A stretch of 7,076 nucleotides of DNA, taken from the NCBI RefSeq assembly GCF_023230885.1, contig NZ_JALNWM010000187.1, positions 1-7,076 of the forward strand, written 5' to 3'. The notes under the pieces were generated by a model. It had not been told where the DNA came from. It saw only the letters and a list, made by a program, of their open reading frames with translations, and did not search any database. Positions within the stretch are counted from its first letter, which is position 1, and every line of letters starts with the position of its first letter. Origin of the DNA: Desulfocurvus sp. Lineage in GTDB: Bacteria > Desulfobacterota > Desulfovibrionia > Desulfovibrionales > Desulfovibrionaceae. The translations under genes were made by a program, and so were the position numbers. Shown piece by piece: positions 1 through 5,472 of the stretch.

Positions 1-159
1 CAGCTGCTGTCCGACTGCGAGCGCAAGGGCACTGCCGTGGCCATGACCGGCCTGTCCGAAAACTTCCGCAAGGTCTTCGACATGGTCGGCATCACCCGCT
101 TCGCCGCCATCTTCGAAACCGAAGAGGAGGCCGTGGCCGCCCTGTCGGCCGGCAGCTAG
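1..159 (+). CDS. STAS-domain protein (anti-anti-sigma factor-like), C-terminal part
   Basis: The window opens inside this gene; 52 codons are visible before the TAG at 157-159. The visible residues include MTGLSENFRKVFDMVGITRF followed by an acidic EEEAVAAL helix. That is the usual end of a STAS domain: a hydrophobic strand, a helix of the form 'V-F-x-x-x-G-(I/L)', a short F-x-I-F strand, then a final helix with an 'eAl' ending. Single-domain STAS proteins of the SpoIIAA/RsbV kind bind anti-sigma kinases, or act in envelope lipid transport as MlaB. The phosphorylatable serine lies upstream of the window, so these roles cannot be separated here. Its transcript probably ends at the hairpin at 306-331. 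The family call rests on the pattern of a short fragment and is moderately secure; the specific role is unknown. Confidence 0.72.
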   Translation, partial: QLLSDCERKGTAVAMTGLSENFRKVFDMVGITRFAAIFETEEEAVAALSAGS

Positions 160-305
160 CCCGTGCGCGCCCTCGGCACGCCGCCCGGGACAGGCTGGCG
201 AAAAAAGCGTTTCACCCCGTAGTGTTGAGCGGAAAGGAACAGAACCGCATCCCGCGGACGCCACACCGGCCCCCTGGGGCCGCGCGCCCCGCACCCCGGC
301 CACAG

Positions 306-331
306 AGGCCCCGCCCCCGGCGGGGCCTTTT
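306..331 (+). terminator. Intrinsic terminator downstream of the STAS gene
   Basis: A 10-bp perfect stem (306-315 pairing with 319-328, mostly GGCCCCGCC against GGCGGGGCC) closes a CCC loop and runs into TTTT (328-331). This is the textbook form of a rho-independent terminator. It lies 147 bases after the STAS stop and about 60 bases before murI, so it should separate murI from the upstream transcript. It also argues against the longer murI reading frame that begins upstream at 222. Confidence 0.8.
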
Positions 332-370
332 CCGTGCGGCGCGCCAGGACGGCGTGGACAAGCTCCGGGA

Positions 371-389
371 AGAGGGGTACCTCCTGCCC
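371..389 (+). promoter_or_regulatory. murI ribosome binding region with small SD-sequestering hairpin
   Basis: The only Shine-Dalgarno-like run before the chosen murI ATG is AGAGGGG (371-377), 12 bases from the start, which is a long spacing. Between it and the ATG lies ACCTCCT (379-385), which resembles the 16S rRNA tail itself. GAGG (372-375) can pair with CCTC (380-383) over a 4-base loop. The short helix could lower ribosome access, but it is only 4 bp and may mean nothing. Confidence 0.35.
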
Positions 390-1229
390 ATGCGAAACGA
401 TGCCCCGCGCCTGCCCATTGGCGTTTTCGACTCCGGAGTCGGCGGGTTGACCGTGCTGCGCGCCCTGCGTCGGCGCCTGCCTGCCGAGAGCTTCCTCTAC
501 CTGGGCGACACCGCCCGCCTGCCCTACGGCACCAAGAGCCCGCAGTCCGTGGAGCGCTACGCCCTGCAATGCACCCGCCAGCTGGTGGCGCGCGGGGTGA
601 AGATGCTCGTGGTCGCCTGCAACACGGCCTCGGCCGTGGCCCTGGAGCCCCTGGCCCGCGCCTGGCCCGGCCTGCCCGTTGTTGGCGTCGTGCGGCCCGG
701 GGCGCGGGCGGGCTGCGCGGCCACGCGTAGCGGGCATATCGCCGTCATCGCCACCGAGGGCACCGTGCGCGGCGGGGCCTACCAGCGGGCCATCCAGGAG
801 CTGTGCCCCCAGGCGCGCATCGTGGCCAGGGCCTGCCCGCTGTTCGTGCCCCTGGCCGAGGAGGGCTGGACCAGCGGGCCCGTGGCCGAGGCCGTGGCCC
901 GCGAATATCTCGAACCGCTGTTTCCGCCCGGCGACCGCCGGGGCGCGGACGCGCCGGACACCCTCGTGCTGGGCTGCACGCATTTTCCGCTGCTGGCCGG
1001 AGCCGTGGCCCGGGTGGTCGGCCCGGAGGTGGCGGTGATCGACTCGGCCCAGACCGCCGCCGCCGAGGTGGCCGACGTTCTGGAGCGCGAGGGGCTCGGC
1101 GCGCCCCAGGGCACCCCGGAGCCCACCCGCTTCCTGGCCACCGACGATCCCGAGCGCTTCGCCCGCGTGGGCGGCCTGTTCCTGGGCCGGACCCTGGCCC
1201 GCGAGGACGTGGCGGTGGTGGACCTCTAG
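390..1229 (+). CDS. murI: Glutamate racemase MurI
   Basis: This 279-residue cytosolic enzyme interconverts L- and D-glutamate without a cofactor and supplies the D-Glu of the peptidoglycan stem peptide. All family signatures are visible: GVFDSGVGGLTV (11-22, with Asp14 and Ser15), YLGDTARLPYG (37-47), ACNTASA with the first catalytic cysteine Cys77, and LGCTHFPLL with the second, Cys196, followed by His198. The length is normal for the family. The ATG at 390 is chosen because it places the first strand and the D-S-G motif where MurI proteins usually start. An in-frame GTG at 354, with AGGA four bases before it, would add 12 residues. The open frame reaches back to 222, but that stretch contains the terminator hairpin and is unlikely to be translated. 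The gene seems monocistronic and is convergent with pglB. Confidence 0.96.
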   Translation: MRNDAPRLPIGVFDSGVGGLTVLRALRRRLPAESFLYLGDTARLPYGTKSPQSVERYALQCTRQLVARGVKMLVVACNTASAVALEPLARAWPGLPVVGVVRPGARAGCAATRSGHIAVIATEGTVRGGAYQRAIQELCPQARIVARACPLFVPLAEEGWTSGPVAEAVAREYLEPLFPPGDRRGADAPDTLVLGCTHFPLLAGAVARVVGPEVAVIDSAQTAAAEVADVLEREGLGAPQGTPEPTRFLATDDPERFARVGGLFLGRTLAREDVAVVDL

Positions 1230-1249
1230 GCCGCCGCCCGCCCAAAGGC

Positions 1250-1286
1250 CAGGCGCCCCGCCCGGGATTCCCGGGCGGGGCGCCTG
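1250..1286. terminator. Strong hairpin, likely bidirectional terminator between murI and pglB
   Basis: Bases 1250-1266 pair perfectly with 1270-1286 (17 bp, almost all G-C) around an ATT loop. The hairpin sits in the 79-base gap between two convergent genes, 20 bases after the murI stop and 22 bases beyond the pglB stop. Neither side has a true T-run: the + side continues CGTTCC and the - side GCCTTTGGGC. Termination may therefore rest on the stem's strength or on Rho, and the structure would also protect both 3' ends. The near-perfect symmetry means it forms equally in either transcript. Confidence 0.7.
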
Positions 1287-1308
1287 CGTTCCGGGCCCCG
1301 GGCGGGGC

Positions 1309-3513
1309 TCAGTTCACGCGGTAGGCCCGGCACCAGGGCCCCTTGTCCACAACCAGGGTGAAATGGGGCTCGAAGTCCCGGGGATCGCCCAGCAGCAGGC
1401 GCACGGCCATGGACTTGTAGACCCGCGCGTCCATGACGAAGCTCTCCCCCGTGCGCCGGTTGACCACGGCGAAGGGCGCGCCCGGGCGCAGCCAGTCGAG
1501 GGTGCGCACCCTGCCGTCCTCCTCCACCAGGGTCAGCCCGGCCAGGGCCGCCGACTGGCCCGTGGGCGCGCGCAGCATGCCGCGCCCCAGGTCCAGCGCC
1601 GCCCCGGGCACCGGCGAGGACCTGCCGCCCCAGGCGGAACCCGTGGCCAGACTGCGGGAGCCCAGGGCGCTCAGGGTCTTCAGGTAGGGCATGTTCTCCC
1701 AGGCCACGATGAAATACTGCTCGGGGGGCGCCACCGGCAGGGGCGGCCGCTCCACGGCCAGGCGCTCCACGAAGGCGTCGGCCGCCTCGCCGCCCATGCC
1801 CGCGAGCCCGCGCAGGGGATCGACCTTGTGGAACTCCAGGGCCGCCGGGGGGAAGGGCCGCGCCCCGGCGGCCTTGCGCAGCCGGACCTGCTCGGCCATG
1901 TCCGCCCCGGTCCAGGCGATGAGGTTCGCGGCCTGGGCCGGGGAGGCGCTGGCGTGGGCCACGGCCAGGGGGTAGACCCAGGCCCCGCCGTGCCGCCCGC
2001 CGTCGCCGAAGGTGTCGCGCCGGGCGTAGTATTGCGCGGCGTAGCCGTAGTCCCACCACTGCCAGAGCACCGCGTCGGGGGCGGCCACGGCGTCCAGCTC
2101 GCGCAGGGTTTCGGCGAAGGCGGGCGAGAGCACCCGCTGGGGCGGCAGCTCACGCGTGGGCAGATACAGGGCCGTCAGGCAGGCCAGGAACAAGGCGCCC
2201 TGCACGCCCAGGCGCAGAGCCCGGCGCCGCGTGGCCAGGGCCGCGAGGTCCGCCGCCAGGAGCCCCAGCCCAAGGCCCAGGGCCACGCCGCCGTACATGG
2301 TGAAGCGGATGCCCAGCCAGAGCCCGGCCAGCCCTAGGCCCAGCAGCGGCGCGAAGGCCAGCAGCAGCGGCCTGCGGACCACGGCCAGGGCATACCCGAA
2401 AAGCCCGGCCCAGAACGCCCACCACGATCCGGCCATCAGCAGCGGCAGGGTCTGCCAGGACACCCCGGCCGTCTCGCGCAGGGTGGAGATGACCGAGGGC
2501 AGGGCCAGCCCCTGGCGGGCGGACCCCAGGCTCACCTCGGCCCCCGAGGGGTCGAGGTAGACCATGATCATGTTCCAGGCGCCCTGGAGCCGGGGCAGCA
2601 GCACGGTCACGGCCAGCAGGGCCAGGGCCACGCCGCCGGCCGCGGCGCCGAGCTGGTGCGCGCGCACGGCCCCGGGCCACCGCCAGGCCAGGGCGGCCAC
2701 GGCCAGCCCCAGGCCCAGGCCGAGCAGCCCGTATTCCACGGTGCCCAGCAGGGCGGCCAGCCCCAGGAGCAGCCCCGTGCGCTGGCCCGGCCGGGCCAGC
2801 AGGAACCCCAGGGCGCCCATGCCCCAGGCCATGACCAGCACCGGCACCCGGGAGGAGATGTAGAACCGCACCGACCCCAGGGCCAGCGCCCCCAGCAGCG
2901 CCCCCCCGGCAATGGCCAGGTGCAGGGGCAGCCCGGGCTCCGGCTCTTCGCCCCGGGGCAGCCAGCCCGCGCGGCACTGCGGCGCCAGCCAGACGTGGAG
3001 CCCGGCGGCCACGGCGCACAGGAACAGCAGGCTGACGAGGTCCGTGTCCAGAAAAGCCACCCGCGTGCGGATGAAAAAGCCGTAGCACGAGGCCGCCATC
3101 AGCCCGGCCACGGCTCCGGCTTCGGGGCGGCCCGCCCGCGCCGCGGCCAGGCACACGGGCAGCGCGGCCAGCCCGGCCACCAGGGGCGGCAGCCAGAAGC
3201 CCAGGTCGCCCAGGGGGATGCCCGTGACCGAATGCAGCACGCCCATGAGCCCGGAAAGCGGCTCGACGATCATGCGGCTGGTGCCCTGGGCCCCGGCCAG
3301 GAAGGCGTAGCCGTCGTGGCTGGCCAGCATGCGTTCGCCGCCGCACAGCATGGCGTCGGTCAGAAAGGAGCCCAGCTCCGCCAGCCGCAGGGCCGTGCCG
3401 GCGCCCCAGGCCAGGGCCACGGCCAGCCAGAAGCGCGCCCCCAGGCAGGAGCGCAGGGGCCCGCGGGCCGGAGCCGGAGCGAAAAGGGAACGAAGAATCG
3501 AGACTGCCTGCAT
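1309..3513 (-). CDS. pglB: PglB-type oligosaccharyltransferase (STT3 family)
   Basis: This 734-residue membrane enzyme should transfer a preassembled glycan from a polyprenyl-diphosphate carrier to asparagine in exported proteins. Residues about 27-450 are mostly hydrophobic helices; about 451-734 form the periplasmic domain. Bacterial PglB signatures appear in order: HDGYAF (Asp67, equivalent to the metal-binding Asp of the first external loop); IRTRVAFLDTD (Arg149, Asp156, Asp158); TLRE (344-347, the TIxE motif with catalytic-site Glu347); RFTMYG (Arg403, the sequon-contacting arginine expected to favour an acidic residue at -2); and WWDYG (486-490), which reads the Ser/Thr at +2. The end, around VYKSMAVRLLLG and TLVVDKGPWCRAYRVN, also resembles Campylobacter PglB. 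The MI motif is not clear; NMPYL near 608-611 is the nearest match. The ATG at 3513 has no obvious Shine-Dalgarno sequence but precedes the first helix suitably. No glycan-assembly genes are adjacent. Confidence 0.93.
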   Translation of the reverse strand: MQAVSILRSLFAPAPARGPLRSCLGARFWLAVALAWGAGTALRLAELGSFLTDAMLCGGERMLASHDGYAFLAGAQGTSRMIVEPLSGLMGVLHSVTGIPLGDLGFWLPPLVAGLAALPVCLAAARAGRPEAGAVAGLMAASCYGFFIRTRVAFLDTDLVSLLFLCAVAAGLHVWLAPQCRAGWLPRGEEPEPGLPLHLAIAGGALLGALALGSVRFYISSRVPVLVMAWGMGALGFLLARPGQRTGLLLGLAALLGTVEYGLLGLGLGLAVAALAWRWPGAVRAHQLGAAAGGVALALLAVTVLLPRLQGAWNMIMVYLDPSGAEVSLGSARQGLALPSVISTLRETAGVSWQTLPLLMAGSWWAFWAGLFGYALAVVRRPLLLAFAPLLGLGLAGLWLGIRFTMYGGVALGLGLGLLAADLAALATRRRALRLGVQGALFLACLTALYLPTRELPPQRVLSPAFAETLRELDAVAAPDAVLWQWWDYGYAAQYYARRDTFGDGGRHGGAWVYPLAVAHASASPAQAANLIAWTGADMAEQVRLRKAAGARPFPPAALEFHKVDPLRGLAGMGGEAADAFVERLAVERPPLPVAPPEQYFIVAWENMPYLKTLSALGSRSLATGSAWGGRSSPVPGAALDLGRGMLRAPTGQSAALAGLTLVEEDGRVRTLDWLRPGAPFAVVNRRTGESFVMDARVYKSMAVRLLLGDPRDFEPHFTLVVDKGPWCRAYRVN

Positions 3514-3533
3514 GGATGGTCCAAGGGCTGAGG

Positions 3534-3562
3534 TTGCGGGAAATCGTCCCGCGTTCTACAGT
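3534..3562 (+). promoter_or_regulatory. Candidate promoter for the glycosylase-envC-ctpA operon
   Basis: TTGCGG (3534-3539) and TACAGT (3557-3562) are separated by 17 bases, matching the sigma-70 consensus at three and four of six positions. Transcription would start near 3569, giving a leader of about 65 bases before the ATG at 3635. The location in a 121-base divergent region is right and the spacing is ideal, but the match is weak, and in GC-rich DNA such matches occur by chance. No convincing promoter for pglB was found on the other strand; TAGAAC (3558-3553) is a possible -10 without a good -35. Confidence 0.3.
3536..3552. repeat. Operator-like inverted repeat in the divergent intergenic region
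   Basis: GCGGGA (3536-3541) is repeated in inverse orientation as TCCCGC (3547-3552) around AATCG. It lies between the start codons of pglB (-) and the glycosylase gene (+) and falls inside the spacer of the candidate promoter. A dimeric repressor could bind such a site, or it could be a small RNA hairpin. Six-base arms are short, so chance is a real possibility. Confidence 0.3.
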
Positions 3563-3634
3563 GGGCCGCGCCGGGAATCCCCCCGGCCCGACGCCACCGG
3601 GCCCAGAGCCCAAGCCCCCGGACCCGCCTGGAAC

Positions 3635-4288
3635 ATGAAACGCCCGCAACTGCTCCTGGCCATGCACGACGCCATGCTCGCCGCCCTGGGCCCCAGCCGC
3701 TGGTGGCCCGGCGACACGCCCTTCGAGGTGGCCGTCGGCGCCGTGCTGACCCAGAACACCAACTGGAAGAACGTCGAGAAGGCCATCGCCAACCTGCGCG
3801 CCGCCGGGGCGCTGGAGGCGCGGGCCATGGACGCCCTGCCCGCCGCGCGGCTGGCCGAGCTGGTCCGGCCTTCGGGCTCTTTCAACGTCAAGGCCGCGCG
3901 GCTGAAGAACCTGCTGGCCCTGCTGCGCGACGAGGCCGACTACGACATCCGCGCCCTGTCCGGACGCGGGCTGGACGCCCTGCGCCCGCTGCTGCTCGGG
4001 GTTCGCGGCGTGGGCCCGGAAACGGCGGACAGCATCCTGCTCTACGCCCTGGACGAGCCGACTTTCGTCGTGGATGCCTATACCAGACGCATCCTTGGCC
4101 GTCACGCCCTTCTTCCCGAGGACGCCCACTACGACGAGGTGCGCGAGTTCTTCATGGACGCCCTGCCAAGGGACGCCGCCCTGTTCAACGAATACCACGC
4201 GCTGCTGGTGCGCGTGGCCAAGGACTTCTGCCGCAAGGCCAGGCCCCTGTGCGACGGATGCCCCCTGGAACCGTTCCTGGAGCGCTGA
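3635..4288 (+). CDS. Endonuclease III/MagIII-like HhH-GPD DNA glycosylase
   Basis: This 217-residue protein belongs to the helix-hairpin-helix-GPD superfamily, which flips out and excises damaged bases. An N-terminal block WWPGDTPFEVAVGAVLTQNT (23-42) and LVRPSGSFNVKA (76-87) are followed by the hairpin GVRGVGPETADSILLYAL (122-139) and the catalytic aspartate Asp147 in VVDAYTRR. These blocks resemble, from memory, the MagIII 3-methyladenine glycosylases of Helicobacter more than classical Nth. The position of the Nth lyase lysine is Glu129, so a glycosylase without beta-lyase activity is expected. The C-terminal iron-sulfur loop has Cys199-x6-Cys206-x2-Cys209, but the fourth ligand position is Leu215, so the cluster may be absent or unusual. 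The ATG at 3635 is preceded by a weak GGA; it is chosen because conserved sequence starts soon after and because most of the upstream open frame lies antisense to pglB. It shares one base with envC. The substrate is not determined. Confidence 0.88.
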   Translation: MKRPQLLLAMHDAMLAALGPSRWWPGDTPFEVAVGAVLTQNTNWKNVEKAIANLRAAGALEARAMDALPAARLAELVRPSGSFNVKAARLKNLLALLRDEADYDIRALSGRGLDALRPLLLGVRGVGPETADSILLYALDEPTFVVDAYTRRILGRHALLPEDAHYDEVREFFMDALPRDAALFNEYHALLVRVAKDFCRKARPLCDGCPLEPFLER

Positions 4289-5403
4289 TGCCCGTGCGCG
4301 CCGTGCTGCTGGTCCTGCTCCTGGCCCTGGCCGCCCCGGCCCTGGCCCCGCGCCCCGCCCCGGCGGGCAGCGTGGAGCAGTCCTTGCGGGCCAACGAACA
4401 GCTGGCCCGCCAGGGCCGCCAGAGCCTGACCCGCCTGACGGACCAGGAGCGCGCCCTGCACGGCGACCTGGCGGCCATCGAGGACGAGCTGGGCGCCCTG
4501 CGCGCCCGCGTGGCCGGAAGCGAGGCCGAGCTCAAGGCCCTGGACGCGCGCATCGCCCGCGCCAGGGCCGAGGGCCAGAGCCTGGACCGCGAGCAGCAGG
4601 CGGCCTATGCGGACCTGGGGCGGCTGGCGCGCGCCCTGTGGCCCCTGCGCGTGGCCGACCTGCACGCCCGCTCCGCCGCCAGGGGCTGGGACGAGGCCGA
4701 CCGCCGCTTCGCCTGGGGCGCGGCCCTCTACGACGAGGCCCACGCCGCCGCCAGGGCCATCGAGGCCCGCAGTAAGCGGCTGACGGGCGTCGTCAGGGAG
4801 CAGCGGGAGCTGCGCGCCCGGGCCGAGGCCGCCCTGGCCGCCCTGAACGCCGACAAGGACGCATCCCTGGACAAGCGCCTGGACTTCGTGCGCCGCATCC
4901 GCGAGGTGCGCGCCGAGCGCCTGAACCAGGAACAGGCCCTGGAGCAGATCATGGGGGCCATCGAAGAGCTGGAATACCGGATGCAGGCCCAGGACGCGGG
5001 GAAATTCGAGGACCAGAAGGGCCGGCTGCCCTGGCCCGTGGACGGCAGGCGGCTGGACGCATCGGCCCTGGCCGGGCCCGGCGCCCGGGGCCAGGGGCGC
5101 GGCGCGGGCTTCTCCACCGCCCAGGACGCCCCGGTACGCGCGGTGTTCCCCGGGCGGGTGGTGGTCAGCGACCTGCTGCGCGGCTACGGCCATGTGGTCA
5201 TCCTCTCCCACGGCGACAACTGGTACACCCTCTACGCCTTCCTGCGCGAGGACGCCGCCGGGCAGGGCAGCGAGGTGGCCTCCGGCGCCGTTTTGGGCCA
5301 CGCGGGCTACTACCCGGCGGCCAAGGGGCCGGGGGTGTATTTTGAGTTGCGAACCGGGCAAAAAGCAATTAACCCTGTTGAGTGGCTCGCGCAGCGGCCC
5401 TAG
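4288..5403 (+). CDS. envC: EnvC-type murein hydrolase activator (degenerate LytM/M23)
   Basis: This 371-residue protein is predicted to be exported: residues 1-20 form a signal peptide ending in ALA. Residues about 28-240 are a long charged, alanine/arginine/glutamate-rich coiled coil, followed by a LytM domain (about 245-368) starting at GRLPWPVDGR. The domain keeps the fold markers (AVFPGRVVVSDLLRGYGHVV, HGDNWYTLY, GPGVYFELR, NPVEWL) but lacks the metallopeptidase residues. There is no H-x3-D, the usual Y-x-H-L is YAFL (316-319), and the final H-x-H is GVY (349-351). The same losses mark E. coli EnvC, which works with FtsEX to activate cell-separation amidases; that role is inferred here, as neither partner is in the window. 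The start codon overlaps the upstream stop (TGATG), so translation is probably coupled. The last codons are unusually AT-rich (see 5338-5382). Confidence 0.88.
   Translation: MPVRAVLLVLLLALAAPALAPRPAPAGSVEQSLRANEQLARQGRQSLTRLTDQERALHGDLAAIEDELGALRARVAGSEAELKALDARIARARAEGQSLDREQQAAYADLGRLARALWPLRVADLHARSAARGWDEADRRFAWGAALYDEAHAAARAIEARSKRLTGVVREQRELRARAEAALAALNADKDASLDKRLDFVRRIREVRAERLNQEQALEQIMGAIEELEYRMQAQDAGKFEDQKGRLPWPVDGRRLDASALAGPGARGQGRGAGFSTAQDAPVRAVFPGRVVVSDLLRGYGHVVILSHGDNWYTLYAFLREDAAGQGSEVASGAVLGHAGYYPAAKGPGVYFELRTGQKAINPVEWLAQRP
5338..5382 (+). other. AT-rich patch of rare codons at the end of envC
   Basis: From Tyr351 to Glu365 of EnvC the codons switch to forms almost unused elsewhere here, such as TTT, TTG, CGA, CAA, AAA, GCA, ATT, CCT and GTT, while the protein still matches the family (YFELR and NPVEWL). 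The patch lies about 90-135 bases before the ctpA start, so it could hold a promoter for ctpA. The best pair I see, TTGCGA (5347-5352) and TAACCC (5370-5375) with a 17-base spacer, is poor. Confidence 0.5.
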
Positions 5404-5460
5404 AGGCCCGCGCCGCCCCCCACCACGCGAACCCGAGCCCCCGACCGGGGCATCGAACCC

Positions 5461-5465
5461 GGAGG
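5461..5465 (+). promoter_or_regulatory. Ribosome binding site of ctpA
   Basis: GGAGG lies 7 bases before the ATG at 5473 (spacer CTTTTTC). It is the strongest Shine-Dalgarno sequence in the window and fixes the ctpA start. The 69 bases between envC and ctpA contain nothing else clear beyond a weak 5-bp hairpin at 5437-5451. Confidence 0.85.
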
Positions 5466-5472
5466 CTTTTTC

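Noticed and set aside
222..389. An upstream GTG start giving MurI 56 extra residues.
   Set aside because: The extension contains the terminator hairpin and T-run at 306-331, is Pro/Arg-rich, and lies before the usual MurI N-terminus.
1363..2337. A 324-codon + strand open frame antisense to the pglB C-terminal half.
   Set aside because: It is a His/Gln/Gly/Arg-rich shadow frame with no domain and no ribosome binding site, opposite a gene whose C-terminal motifs match PglB.
3329..3634. An upstream start for the glycosylase, giving 102 extra residues.
   Set aside because: Most of the extension is antisense to the start of pglB and has no glycosylase similarity; the conserved family sequence begins shortly after the ATG at 3635.
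2150..4198. A 682-codon - strand open frame spanning the start of pglB and the glycosylase gene.
   Set aside because: It is out of frame with pglB and antisense to the glycosylase, with Arg/Gly/Ala-rich sequence typical of a shadow frame. Both overlapped genes have strong motif support.
5437..5471. A small hairpin (5437-5451) followed by CTTTTT, resembling a terminator between envC and ctpA.
   Set aside because: The stem is only 5 bp, the T-run is 14 bases away, and those Ts form the spacer between the GGAGG site and the ctpA ATG.
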